From: Gemmata palustris
GTDB lineage: Bacteria > Planctomycetota > Planctomycetia > Gemmatales > Gemmataceae
Length of the DNA stretch: 64,000 nt
Reading direction: 5' to 3'
Assembly (NCBI RefSeq): GCF_017939745.1
Contig: NZ_JAGKQQ010000001.1
Span: 5,332,001-5,396,000 of the forward strand
Part shown: piece after piece, positions 9,028-17,906 of the stretch
Position numbering within the stretch: the stretch's first letter is position 1
Layout: each line of letters begins with the position of its first letter
Made by a program: the position numbers and the translations under genes
Notes under the pieces: generated by a model
Database searches by the model: none
The model's input: only the letters and a program-made list of their open reading frames with translations
What the model was told of the DNA's origin: nothing

Positions 9028-10047
9028 TTAGTAACCCGTTCCGCCGCTGAAACCGAACTGTTTGCCACCAGCACCAAATCCGCCACCGCCGACTCCGACA
9101 ATGCCACCGCCGCCGAAGCCGCCGATGCCACCACCGAAACCGCCCTGGATACCGCCACCAAACCCACCGATGCCACCACCGAAGCCGCCCTGAATACCGC
9201 CACCGAAACCGCCCTGGATACCGCCACCGAAACCGCCCTGGATACCACCACCGAAACCGCCCTGGATACCGCCACCGAAGCCACCCTGGATACCACCACC
9301 GAAGCCACCCTGGATACCACCACCGAAGCCGCCCTGAATACCGCCGCCGAAGCCGCCCTGGATACCACCACCACCAAATCCACCGCCGCCGAAACCACCG
9401 ATACCGCCACCACCAAAACCGCCGCTACCACCGAGGTAGCTCCCGATCGTCGGGAACTGCGAAATGTTACCGCCGATCCCGCCGGTACCGAACCCGCCGA
9501 TGCCGCCACCAAAACCACCGCCACCGAAGCCGCCCTGAATGCCGCCGCCACCAAAGCCGCCCTGAATACCACCGCCACCGAAACCACCGCCGCCGAAGCC
9601 GCCCTGAATGCCGCCGCCACCGAAACCACCGCCACCAAAGCCGCCCTGAATACCGCCACCACCGAAGCCACCCTGGATACCACCACCGAAACCGCCCTGG
9701 ATACCACCGCCACCGAAACCACCCTGGATACCGCCACCGAAACCACCCTGGATACCGCCGCCACCGAAACCACCCTGGATGCCGCCCTGGACGCCGCCCT
9801 GAATTCCCTGGATACCGCCCTGGACGCCGCCCTGGATACCGTTGTTGTTTCCAATGTTGCCCAAGTTGTTCCCCTGGATGGCGCCCTGCGGGCGCCACGC
9901 GCCCTGCGGCACGTAGGAGAAACTCGCTGGGGCGCGGTAACGGCCGTTAGGCGGTTGCGCCTTCAGCACACCGGTGAGCGGGAGAAGAGCCAGCGCGCCC
10001 AGCACAAGCGCGCCCCACGCCATCCGACGTTGGAGAAAATGAAACAT
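9028..10047 (-). CDS. Exported glycine-rich repeat protein
   Basis: A 339-residue protein of very low complexity. After a signal peptide (MFHFLQRRMAWGALVLGALALLPLTGVLKA) and a short proline-containing segment, almost the whole chain is built of GGIQGGFGGG-type repeats, interrupted once near the middle by a non-repetitive segment (NISQFPTIGSYLGG). Function is unknown. Glycine-rich secreted repeats of this kind usually form flexible or fibrous extracellular material, which is inference here. AGGTG lies upstream of the ATG, and a strong hairpin terminator lies downstream. The repeats make the DNA strongly biased, which opens a long spurious frame on the opposite strand. No partner gene is evident. 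Confidence 0.82.
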   Translation of the reverse strand: MFHFLQRRMAWGALVLGALALLPLTGVLKAQPPNGRYRAPASFSYVPQGAWRPQGAIQGNNLGNIGNNNGIQGGVQGGIQGIQGGVQGGIQGGFGGGGIQGGFGGGIQGGFGGGGIQGGFGGGIQGGFGGGGIQGGFGGGGFGGGGIQGGFGGGGFGGGGIQGGFGGGGIQGGFGGGGFGGGIGGFGTGGIGGNISQFPTIGSYLGGSGGFGGGGIGGFGGGGFGGGGIQGGFGGGIQGGFGGGIQGGFGGGIQGGFGGGIQGGFGGGIQGGFGGGIQGGFGGGIQGGFGGGIGGFGGGIQGGFGGGIGGFGGGGIVGVGGGGFGAGGKQFGFSGGTGY

Positions 10048-10309
10048 GGTAACACCTACTAGAAAAAGTGCTCGTCACGGAAGGTCCGACCCGCGGTGTT
10101 ACGGGGTGCTCACCAAGCGGGAGGGATAAGCAGTTACAGGTGCGCACTGCCACACGGAATTATACCATCGCTTTTTTGCCGCCTTACACGAATCGATACA
10201 AACGCGAACAAAAAGAACCGGCACGAGGCCGGCTCTCGCTATCTATTAACAAGCTGTGAGAAACTTTGTCTAACTAATCACAAGGCGACGACTGTTTGTT
10301 CCTGTACCG

Positions 10310-11920
10310 TTACACGCCCGCGCTCGCGAGGTGCATCGCGGTCAGATACGTTTCGCGGGCGATTCGTTGTTCTTGGCGCCGCTCTCGTGCGGTCGGCGCA
10401 GGTTCCGACTCCTCTTCGACTTCCGGCTCGACGGCCGGAACGGGAACGGGGTCCGGGACGCGCTTGCCCACTTCCGATAACAGCATCCCGGCCCAACGGT
10501 AGATGTTGTGGTCGTCCACCTGGGCGCGCATCCGGCGCATCCGGCGCTCTTGCTCCGATCCGGACATTGTGAGCGACGCATATAACCCGTCAGCCATCTC
10601 CTCCACATCGAAGGGGTTCACGAGCACCGCGTCCGGTAGTTCGCGTGCGGCCCCCGTAAATTGAGACAAAACCAGCACCCCGCGATCGTCCCCGCGCGCG
10701 GTCACGAACTCCTTCGCAACGAGGTTCATGCCGTCGTGCAAGGAACTGACGATGCACCCCGCGGCCGTGCGGTACAGCACGAAGATGTCGTCCGGGCCGT
10801 GGTGCTCGTTCAGGAACACCACCGGCTGCCACTCATCGGTCCCGTGCTCCCAGTTGATGCGCTCGGCCAGCGCGTTCACCTCTTCGGTCAAGTCCCGGTA
10901 CGCGGGGATGTGCGTGCGCGAAGGCGCACCGACCTGCACGAAGTGGAACTGCCCCTTCAACTCCGGGTGCTTGTGCAGCAACCGGTCCACGGCCTGGAGC
11001 CGTTCGGGGATGCCCTTCGTGTAGTCCACGCGGTCCACGCCCACGATCAGGGCGCGGTCCCCGAGGCGGTGCTTCTTGCGCAGCGCTGTGGCCCGGCTCT
11101 CCCAGTCGTCGCCCAGGTACTCATCCGCCAGTGCCGGATCGACGCTGATGGGGAACGGGCGGACGGTCGTGGCCTGCCCCCCGCGTTGGACCGCGAACCG
11201 TTCGCGGTCGATGCGGCATTCTAGCGCCCGGTCCACGGTGTCAAAGAAGTTGTTACAGTCGTGTTGGGTGTGGAACCCGAGCAGATCGTTACCGAGCATC
11301 CCGTCGAGCAGTTCCTTGGCCCACGGGCACACGAGGAACTTTTCCGGTCCGGGCCACGGGATGTGCCAGAACTGCGCGGTCACCAGGTCCGGGCGCGCGG
11401 CCTTCAGTAACCGCGGCAGTAGTGCAAAGTGGTAGTCCTGCACGAAGACGAGCGCCGGGCCGCCCTCGGCCTCTTCGAGAACCGCCCGCGCGAACGTTTC
11501 ATTCACCTTGCGGTACGTTTCCCAGTGCTTGGGATCGAACGCGGGGCGCGCGAAAACCTGGTGACACAGGGGCCACAACATGCTGTTGGCGGTGCCATAG
11601 TAGTAGCCCTCCTCCTCGTCCTTGGTGAGCCACACGCGGCGCAGCACGTAGTTCGGGTCGTCCGGGGGAACGCCCACGCGCCCGTTCGCGTCGGTCACCG
11701 CGCGATCGGCGTCGCCCGACCCGTGCGCGACCCACACGCCCCCGCACGCTTGCATCACCGGATCGAGGGCCGTGGTCAGGCCCCCCGCGGGCCGAATCCA
11801 TTCGACCTCGCCGTCCTTGTACCGGTGGATGTACGGCTCGCGGTTCGCGACCACGATCAACTTGGCGCCGCCCAGGCGTGTGCGTGCGACTTCTTCCAAA
11901 CGTTCCTTGCTCCAGCCCAT
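10310..11920 (-). CDS. otsA: GT20 glycosyltransferase, trehalose-6-phosphate synthase type
   Basis: A 536-residue retaining glycosyltransferase of family GT20, which joins a nucleotide-sugar glucose to glucose-6-phosphate to make trehalose-6-phosphate. Recognisable motifs are the N-terminal VVANREPY and GGLTTAL, HIPWPGPEKF, GVDRVDYTKGIPERL and DGMNLVAKEF, all in family order. It has no fused phosphatase domain, and no otsB lies in the window. The C-terminal ~45 residues are Pro/Glu-rich and outside the catalytic core. The ATG at 11920 (MGWSKERLEE) has GAGGT at the right distance and is preferred to an in-frame start 39 codons upstream. Glucosylglycerol-phosphate synthase belongs to the same family and cannot be excluded. 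Confidence 0.85.
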   Translation of the reverse strand: MGWSKERLEEVARTRLGGAKLIVVANREPYIHRYKDGEVEWIRPAGGLTTALDPVMQACGGVWVAHGSGDADRAVTDANGRVGVPPDDPNYVLRRVWLTKDEEEGYYYGTANSMLWPLCHQVFARPAFDPKHWETYRKVNETFARAVLEEAEGGPALVFVQDYHFALLPRLLKAARPDLVTAQFWHIPWPGPEKFLVCPWAKELLDGMLGNDLLGFHTQHDCNNFFDTVDRALECRIDRERFAVQRGGQATTVRPFPISVDPALADEYLGDDWESRATALRKKHRLGDRALIVGVDRVDYTKGIPERLQAVDRLLHKHPELKGQFHFVQVGAPSRTHIPAYRDLTEEVNALAERINWEHGTDEWQPVVFLNEHHGPDDIFVLYRTAAGCIVSSLHDGMNLVAKEFVTARGDDRGVLVLSQFTGAARELPDAVLVNPFDVEEMADGLYASLTMSGSEQERRMRRMRAQVDDHNIYRWAGMLLSEVGKRVPDPVPVPAVEPEVEEESEPAPTARERRQEQRIARETYLTAMHLASAGV

Positions 11921-12446
11921 GTGATTGGACCTCGCAGGTCTAGATGGGGCGACGGGGTGGCAACGAACGGATCGTTGTTCAGGCGATAGGGACAGTGGCT
12001 CGAAACGGTGGCAGCACCGTTCCACGCGATCCGTCACGAGTCAACCAGCCAATCATGCGGGGAACCCGCATTGGATAGCGATGTAAGTTGCAAAACTAAT
12101 GCCGACCAAGTGTCCGTTCACTCGGATCGGAAATTTTTTCTGACGAGTCGGCGGACGGGTCGCGAACGGGAACTCGAATGTCCGAACTCCCGACTGCGAA
12201 TGGCAATATAGGCGAAACGGGGAGAAAATGCGCGTGCGAGTCCGTAGCGGCATTTTGTCGAAATGCGCTGGTGGGCGTTCATCGCTCTGTCAGAGTTACC
12301 GGTCCGAGTAGAAATGCGCGTGGGTGCGCACACTCGCGTTCACCGCACCTCTCCGGTACACGCGATTTCGCTCGTTGATCCCTCGTCCCGCGTCCGGTAC
12401 ACTCTTTTCATCCTGCCCCACTCTCACTTTCCACGAGACCCTCCCA
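11921..12446. other. Gene-free divergent intergenic region
   Basis: These 526 bases separate two divergently transcribed genes (the GT20 enzyme and the cytochrome/WD40 gene), so both promoters should lie here. Short frames exist on both strands but none has coding character or a plausible ribosome binding site. I see no repeat or RNA gene. Confidence 0.6.
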
Positions 12447-13958
12447 ATGCCGCGCTGGTTCCGTTCGCGTACCGCCCGCGCCGTGGCGTGCGCGCTGCTG
12501 TTTTCCGCTTCCCAGACGGCTTCCGCGCAACCCGAGAAGAAGCCACAGGGAAACAAGACCGAAAGCGCGGCGGAAGCGCCCGCCAAGGGAGTGAGTTTCA
12601 TCATCGATGTTGCGCCCGTACTGAAGGAAAATTGTTTCGCGTGTCACGACGCGAAGAAGAAGTCCGGCAAGTACGACATGACCACCTACGAGAAGATCCG
12701 CGCCGGGGGCGTGAACGGCGATCCGGTGGTGCCGGGGAAACCGGACCTGAGCGAGTTCCACGCGCTCATCGTGACGACCGAACAGCGCCGGATGCCGCCC
12801 CGCGACAAGGGCGAAGCGGTACCGAAGGACAAGGCCGCGATCGTGGCCCAGTGGATCAAGGAAGGGGCCAAACTCGACGCGGGACTCGATCCGAAAGCGG
12901 ACCTGGTGAAGGAACTGCGGGTGCGGTGGAAGCCGCCCGTGCCGCCGAAGGCGTACCCGTTCGCGATCATCGTGAACGCGATCACGTTCACGCCCGATAA
13001 CAAGCACCTCGTCGTCGGCGGGCACCACGAGCTGACCGTTTGGGACATCGCAACCGGCAAGCTCGCGACGCGCATCTACACGCGGGCCGAGCGCGCCTAC
13101 GGGCTGGCATTTTTCCCAGACGGCAAGCTCGCCGTGGCCGGCGGGCGCCCGGGTCAGGAGGGCGACGTTCGCGTGTACGACATCAACGCGAAGGGCAAGT
13201 CCGAGGACGGCGTCACGATTCTCGACGGCGTGAACGACAAGGCCGTGCTCATCAAGCACCTCTTCGATGTGGAAGACTCGGTACTGTGCCTCGCGGTCAC
13301 GCCGGACGGCAAGACGCTCGCGGCCGGCGGGTGCGACCGCGCCGTTCGCGTCTTCGATCTCTCGGAAGGCTTGGACAAGGCGAAATTGACCCAAACGGTC
13401 GAGAACCACGCGGACTGGGTGCTCGGGTGCGCCCTGTCCGCCGACGGCAAGTTCCTGCTAACGGCCGGGCGCGACAAGACCGCGAAGGTGTGGGACGTGA
13501 AGGGGAAGGAGTCCGTCGTCACGTTCCCCGAGCACCAGAACATTGTGTACGGGGTCGCGGTGAAGGCGGACGGCAGCGCCGGGTTCTCGGTGGGGGCGGA
13601 TAAGCAGCTCCGCACGTGGAAGCCGAACGGCGAGGGCAAGCAGGTGAAGAACGCGGGCGGGCACGGCGACGACGTGTTCAAGATCGTCGCCAACCCGAAG
13701 CAGCCGCTGCTCGCGACCTCGAGCGCCGACAAAACGGTCCGCTTGTGGAACATGGACACGCTCGCGGCCGGTAAGTCGCTGGCCGGGCTGACCGACTACG
13801 TTTACACGGTGGCGTTCAGCCCGGACGGGGAACTCGTCGCGGGCGGGAGCTACGACGGCGGGATCGCGGTGTGGAAGGTGAAGGACGGCGCGCTGGTGAA
13901 GGCGTTCAACGCCAGCCCCGGCTTCGCGACCAAGGAGCCGGAACCAAAGAAGAAGTAA
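12447..13958 (+). CDS. Planctomycete cytochrome c domain fused to WD40 repeats
   Basis: A 503-residue exported protein. A signal peptide (ending near ASAQP) is followed by a planctomycete-type cytochrome c domain with one haem-binding CxxCH (ENCFACHDAK), then a beta-propeller of WD40 repeats from about residue 160 to the end. Repeats are visible as AFFPDGKLAVAGG, AVTPDGKTLAAGGCDRAVRVF, ALSADGKFLLTAGRDKTAKVW and AFSPDGELVAGGSYDGGIAVW-type units. The ATG at 12447 starts the signal peptide; the 41 codons upstream are not convincing. The protein is probably periplasmic, and the haem domain suggests electron transfer or ligand sensing. This fusion is common in planctomycetes, but its partner is unknown. 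Confidence 0.9.
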   Translation: MPRWFRSRTARAVACALLFSASQTASAQPEKKPQGNKTESAAEAPAKGVSFIIDVAPVLKENCFACHDAKKKSGKYDMTTYEKIRAGGVNGDPVVPGKPDLSEFHALIVTTEQRRMPPRDKGEAVPKDKAAIVAQWIKEGAKLDAGLDPKADLVKELRVRWKPPVPPKAYPFAIIVNAITFTPDNKHLVVGGHHELTVWDIATGKLATRIYTRAERAYGLAFFPDGKLAVAGGRPGQEGDVRVYDINAKGKSEDGVTILDGVNDKAVLIKHLFDVEDSVLCLAVTPDGKTLAAGGCDRAVRVFDLSEGLDKAKLTQTVENHADWVLGCALSADGKFLLTAGRDKTAKVWDVKGKESVVTFPEHQNIVYGVAVKADGSAGFSVGADKQLRTWKPNGEGKQVKNAGGHGDDVFKIVANPKQPLLATSSADKTVRLWNMDTLAAGKSLAGLTDYVYTVAFSPDGELVAGGSYDGGIAVWKVKDGALVKAFNASPGFATKEPEPKKK

Positions 13959-14019
13959 TTGCAGTGCCGATCACACTCGGTATCATTGGGTCGATTCACT
14001 CCTGAATGAGATCGTGCCC

Positions 14020-14568
14020 ATGATTCGCGCCCGAATCGGGATCTGCTTCGTCCCTCTTCTCGCGTTGTTCGCGGGGTGCTCTGAGATCGTCGGCGACGCG
14101 ACTCCCGCACCGGCCCCCGCGCCCGCAAGTGCCTCACCCGTACTCGCGGGCGCGACTCTGGAACTGGCGCCGCCCCCACGAGAACTGATCTACTTGGAAA
14201 TTACGCCGGACGCGGCTCGGACGGTGAAACGGCACATCGACGACTTGGAACTCAAACGCTGGTGGCTCCGATACACGCTCGCGCCGGGCGGGTGTACCGG
14301 TTTCCAGAATAAACTGGACATCGACACGGGACCGCCGACCGATCGGGATTTCGAGTTCGTCGCCAATGGGGTGCCGTGCCTCATATTGAAGAGCCAGCGC
14401 CACTTGGCGCAGGGGGCGCGCATTGATTTCGGCCAGAAAGACGGCCAGAGCGGTTTCATCGTCACCGCCCCGCACGCGAGCGCGCGGACAAAAGAGGCGG
14501 TCTCGAAGTGGGTCAATGAGGAGATTTTCAAGGGTATCCCGGATATCAGCTCTGTCGGGTCGAAGTAA
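14020..14568 (+). CDS. Lipoprotein with a HesB/IscA-like domain
   Basis: A 182-residue protein. Residues 1-20 form a lipoprotein signal (hydrophobic stretch ending LLALFAGC, lipid-modified Cys20), followed by an Ala/Pro linker to about residue 50. From residue 58 on it follows the HesB/IscA iron-sulfur carrier fold: EITPDAARTVKRHI, then APGGCTGFQNKLD matching the family's GGCSGF motif with Cys92, then GARIDFGQKDGQSGFIV. The family's C-terminal CGCG cysteines are missing; another Cys occurs at 120. True carriers are cytoplasmic, so an envelope lipoprotein with one canonical cysteine is unlikely to be a normal Fe-S carrier. The ATG at 14020 is preferred to GTG at 14014 because GAG lies 9 bases upstream. 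Confidence 0.75.
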   Translation: MIRARIGICFVPLLALFAGCSEIVGDATPAPAPAPASASPVLAGATLELAPPPRELIYLEITPDAARTVKRHIDDLELKRWWLRYTLAPGGCTGFQNKLDIDTGPPTDRDFEFVANGVPCLILKSQRHLAQGARIDFGQKDGQSGFIVTAPHASARTKEAVSKWVNEEIFKGIPDISSVGSK

Positions 14569-14678
14569 GCCAAAAGCGACCGCACGAACATTTGGCGGTC
14601 GAAGAGCCACAGGCGGTCGGTTCCGAGACCTTCTCTGCGGCGCTCCGCCGCGGGTGAAACTGCTAGCGATTGCGTCCC

Positions 14679-15906
14679 CAGGGCTACTCAGAGATTGAAA
14701 CTGGCTGATTAAGCGCCGCCAGTGCCCGTTCGGGTGTGGCAACGATGGTCCGAACGGCCGCTGCAATGGTGCCGGCACCGAGGCGCCGTAGCAGGTACAC
14801 GGCGACGTTCCGCAGTGACGCCAGTACCCGCGGTGCCGCGCCCCGGCGGACCCGGCACCGGTCCTCGCCCAGGGTCACGTCGCGGATGTGGTGCAAGCTC
14901 TCGATCCCCCAGTGGGTGCGGGTGTACCCGAGCAACGCATCCGGTGGCGCAGCCACCGGGCTCAGGCTGGAGATCCCATACACCATCTCCACGGTTGCTT
15001 TCCCACCGACCCGGCGGGTGCGCTCGAGCCGGAATACCTGTTGCACCCCGGGCCACCGGGTCAGGTACTCGTTGAGCCACGTGGTGGTGGTAATGGTCCG
15101 CCGCTCGATCCGCCCGTGCCCCTTGCTCAACTCACACGCGGTACCGGCATCCCGGTCCCACAGGCGCTGTAACCCGGGGGGAAAAGTCGCCCCCGGCGCC
15201 GGTGGCGAACGTGGCTTCCAGGTCCGCGTGCAGCGTACCTTGGTTGCTCTTGGCGTACAGGATGTAGTCCCCGCCCCGGTCTTGGACTGCGGTGCACACG
15301 TCCGGCTGGGTAAAGATGGCGCCCCCGGTGACCACGGCTCCGCCCAGCGGGGGCAACACGCCCAACAACCGCAGCGCCGCCTTGTGCTCGTTGGTGGTGG
15401 CCTCGACCGTCATCTGGGCGACCACGGCCGCGGCGCCCGGGGCATACGCGGCCAGCAGGTGCGCGCCCGGTACCTCGCCGTCCCGGGAGCCCCGCAACCG
15501 CTTGCCGTCCAACGCGATGTGTTCCCACCCCTCGGGATGCCGCTCCCCCAGCCACGCGCCGATGATCCGGTCCAGGTGGTCCGGGTCCAGGTTCCGCAGC
15601 AACCCGGCGATGGTGTTGGGGCACGGCATGTTCCCGTTCCTGAACCCCAGCGCGTGCCCCAGTCGCTTCTGCCGCAGCCGACCGAACTGCGCAATCGCCT
15701 CGGGCGTGGTATGCCCGGCCATCACCGCCACGAGGCACAGGGTCAACAGCCCCACCAGCGGGTACTGGCGCCCGTGACGGCTCCGCGGATCCGGCAACTC
15801 GGCCAACCGCTCGACCAGTGAACGGGACATATACAGTTCCTCGCTTGGAGCTGCACGCATACCCAAACGCTACACCTTACCCAAGGCCAATCCGTGCGGA
15901 GCCCTG
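14679..15906 (-). mobile_element. Complete ISAs1-family-type insertion sequence with target duplication
   Basis: A 1228-base element whose ends read CAGGGCT (14679) and AGCCCTG (15906), with imperfect terminal inverted repeats continuing about 28 bases inward. It is flanked by a perfect 10-base direct repeat, ATTGCGTCCC, at 14669-14678 and 15907-15916, as expected for target-site duplication. Length, terminal sequence and transposase fit the ISAs1 family. It sits in a non-coding region between the IscA-like lipoprotein gene and the lectin gene and breaks no recognisable gene. The unchanged duplication suggests recent arrival. The transposase is frameshifted. Confidence 0.9.
14684..15830 (-). 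pseudogene. ISAs1-type transposase, split by one frameshift
   Basis: Two adjacent minus-strand frames give the N-terminal and C-terminal parts of one DDE transposase. The first starts at 15830 (MSRSLVERLAELPDPR, GAGGAA upstream) and carries the first catalytic Asp region (IALDGKRLRGS). The second carries the C-terminal Glu region (HWGIESLHHIRDVTLGEDR) and ends at 14684. The frames meet at a run of six G (plus strand 15176-15181). Removing one base from this run restores a single frame that reads DFSPGLQRLWDRDAGTA and joins ELSKGHGRIERR. The frameshift may inactivate the enzyme, be a sequencing error in a homopolymer, or permit slippage. Confidence 0.88.
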
Positions 15907-15934
15907 ATTGCGTCCCCCGTGTCGTTGTTCTTTT

Positions 15935-16005
15935 CGCCGCCCGGAGTTATCTCGGGGCGGTCTGAATCAACCTGCGTTCCGCCCCGAGATAACCTCCGGG
16001 CGGCG
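15935..16005. repeat. Hairpin-forming inverted repeat downstream of the IS
   Basis: Positions 15935-15960 pair with 15979-16005 (core CGCCGCCCGGAGTTATCTCG), perfect apart from one extra base, with an 18-base loop. It lies in the 317-base region 15917-16233 between the insertion sequence and the lectin gene. No gene is seen elsewhere in that stretch; the lectin gene's promoter is expected near its end. Confidence 0.8.
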
Positions 16006-16233
16006 TTCGTGAACGACTCGGGTCCACGATAGAAGTCGGAACCGGCTGCCTCGGGCACTTCAGGGCACACTGTGACGATTCGGTGAATCTCACGTCGGAG
16101 TTGCACAGCGCATTGCCCTTCGTACCGACTTTGGCATAGAATCACCGCGACTTGGGGCCACGCTGCACGTCTTTGGTCCGTTGTCCCCAAGTTGCTCTCC
16201 CGCACCTCTCACGCGCCAATCAGGAGGATCTCC

Positions 16234-16716
16234 ATGTTCCGCGCGCTCGCTACTCTGGCGGCCTGTGCCCTGTTCACCGCGCCCGTTGCGGCCGACGACA
16301 AATTCGTGCGGATCGTAAACGTGGAGAGCGGCAAAGTGCTGGACGTGAACGACGACTCGAAAGAAGAGGCCAGTGCCCGTGCCGTGCTCGCCAAGCTCGA
16401 AGACGACAACAAGGCCCAACAGTGGAAACTGGAGAAGGACGGTACGCACCTCAAACTGGTGAACCGCAAGAGCGGCAAGGTGCTGGACGTGAACGACGAC
16501 TCGAAAGAAGAGGGCGGGGACATCATCATTTGGGACGATAAGACCGAGGGTACCGACAACCAGCGGTGGGCGTGGGTCGGCGACGGCAAGGAGCGCCAGA
16601 TCAAGAGCAAGTCGAGCGGGCTGGTGCTGGACGTTGACGGCGAGGGGCAGCTAATTCAGAAGAAGGCCGACGAGAAGTCGAAGAAGCAGCTCTGGCGGGT
16701 CGAAGAAGTCAAGTAA
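16234..16716 (+). CDS. Exported ricin-type beta-trefoil lectin-like protein
   Basis: A 160-residue protein with a signal peptide (MFRALATLAACALFTAPVAA) and one ricin-type beta-trefoil domain filling the rest. The internal repeats typical of the trefoil are clear: SGKVLDVNDDSKEE appears twice, at about residues 32 and 83, and a third unit reads SGLVLDVDGEG; the QxW signatures appear as AQQWKLE, NQRWAW and KQLWRVE. Such domains bind carbohydrate, here presumably outside the cytoplasm. A strong AGGAGG lies upstream of the ATG at 16234, which is preferred to a start 14 codons earlier. An alpha/beta hydrolase gene follows 47 bases downstream on the same strand. Ligand unknown. Confidence 0.87.
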   Translation: MFRALATLAACALFTAPVAADDKFVRIVNVESGKVLDVNDDSKEEASARAVLAKLEDDNKAQQWKLEKDGTHLKLVNRKSGKVLDVNDDSKEEGGDIIIWDDKTEGTDNQRWAWVGDGKERQIKSKSSGLVLDVDGEGQLIQKKADEKSKKQLWRVEEVK

Positions 16717-16763
16717 CCTGCCCGCTCCGCCCGGTGAGCGGGTCGCACCGGGCGGTTTTCCCA

Positions 16764-17624
16764 ATGTCCGCGCTCCCCGACGTGACCGACGATTCCTGTC
16801 GCGCTGCGATTGCGGCGTTCGACCAGCACGCGACGCGCGCCACGTTCGACACCGGCCGCTACGCCATGCGGTTCGCGACGTGGGGGCACGGCCCGCCACT
16901 CGTCATCATTCACGGCCTCTCGGACGCGGTCCGCGGGTTCGCGATGGTGATGCACCGGCTCGCGGCTCACTTCACCTGCATCGCCTACGAACTCCCCAAC
17001 GGTCTCGACGACGGCGCGAAACTCGGCGCTTACCACCACCGCGACTTCGCTTCCGATCTCTTTTCGCTCCTCGATCACCTGGAACTTGATCGCGTCGCGC
17101 TGCTCGGCTCGTCGTTCGGAACAACGGTCGCGCTCGCGGCTCTTGCGGCGGCTCCGCAGCGATTCACGAAATGCGTGCTGAAGGGCGGGTTCGCGTACCG
17201 TCCACTGAAGTGGTACGAGCGGCTCGGCGCGCGTCAGGGGCGGTACTGGACCGGTCGGTTGTGTGAGTTGCCGTTCCGGGAGTTCGCGATGCGGCGGGCC
17301 GATCCCGCGACGTGGAGCGGGTGCTCGCCGCTTTCGCGCGCGCTGTTCCTCCACTGCAACGGGCACACGCCGATCCGCGCCGCGTGTCGCCGGGCCGTTG
17401 CCCTCGATACGCTCGATCTGCGGGCGTTGTTACCAACGATCCGCACGCCCGCTCTCCTGATAAGCGGCGACCGGGACCGCATCGTTCCCCACGCACGCGA
17501 AGCGGTTCTGGCGACCCACTTACCGAACGTGCGCCGGGTCGAATTCGCCGATTGTGGCCACTACCCGCAGTACACGCACCCCCGTGCGACCGCGGACGCG
17601 GTGGCGAACTTCCTCAACGAATGA
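16764..17624 (+). CDS. Alpha/beta hydrolase
   Basis: A 286-residue alpha/beta-hydrolase-fold protein. Visible parts are the oxyanion-side HG motif (VIIHGLSDA), the nucleophile elbow GSSFG (Ser), the acid in ISGDRDRIVP and the catalytic His in GHYPQYTHP, so the triad is complete. There is no signal peptide; it is probably cytoplasmic. Family members include esterases, lipases, peptidases and C-C hydrolases, and the sequence does not settle the substrate. The ATG at 16764 is used; a GTG ten codons upstream is in frame. It follows the lectin gene closely and may share its transcript, though the products should be in different compartments. Confidence 0.87.
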   Translation: MSALPDVTDDSCRAAIAAFDQHATRATFDTGRYAMRFATWGHGPPLVIIHGLSDAVRGFAMVMHRLAAHFTCIAYELPNGLDDGAKLGAYHHRDFASDLFSLLDHLELDRVALLGSSFGTTVALAALAAAPQRFTKCVLKGGFAYRPLKWYERLGARQGRYWTGRLCELPFREFAMRRADPATWSGCSPLSRALFLHCNGHTPIRAACRRAVALDTLDLRALLPTIRTPALLISGDRDRIVPHAREAVLATHLPNVRRVEFADCGHYPQYTHPRATADAVANFLNE

Positions 17625-17692
17625 CAGGAGATTCGCGCCTTCCTCTTGAAAACTGACTTGTACCCGCAATAATTTCCGAAGAGCGATTCCAT

Positions 17693-17776
17693 GCCGGAGT
17701 GGCGGAATTGGCAGACGCACCAGCTTGAGGGGCTGGCGGGAGCAATCCCGTGCAGGTTCAAGTCCTGTCTCCGGCA
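17693..17776 (+). tRNA. tRNA-Leu (anticodon GAG)
   Basis: A full cloverleaf with a long variable arm is readable. The acceptor stem pairs GCCGGAG with CTCCGGC, discriminator A at 17776. The anticodon stem CCAGC/GCTGG encloses TTGAGGG, giving anticodon GAG, which reads CUC and CUU leucine codons. The variable arm CGGGAGCAATCCCG and T-loop TTCAAGT are typical. CCA is not encoded and must be added after transcription. Confidence 0.96.
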
Positions 17777-17836
17777 CTTGAAGTTAGTAGAGGGTTTGCG
17801 GCAAAGGCCGAACCTCAACCCTCTGGATCTCAGAAA

Positions 17837-17906
17837 GCTCCCCGCAATATCGACACAACTTCTGGCAATAACACTTGCCAGAAGTTGTGTCGATATTGCG
17901 GGGAGC
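17837..17906. repeat. Perfect 32-base inverted repeat downstream of tRNA-Leu
   Basis: Arms 17837-17868 and 17875-17906 are exact reverse complements (outer end GCTCCCCGCAATATCGACAC) with only a 6-base loop, forming an unusually strong hairpin 60 bases after the tRNA. It has no T-run. The remaining part of the 490-base spacer (17777-18267) holds no convincing gene. The hairpin may end tRNA transcription or be a small palindromic insertion. Confidence 0.88.

Noticed and set aside
7195..10062. A 955-codon open frame on the plus strand, antisense to the DUF1549 and glycine-rich genes
   Set aside because: Its composition is low-complexity and mirrors the biased codons of the genes on the other strand; it has no domain, while the minus-strand proteins have signal peptides and family motifs.
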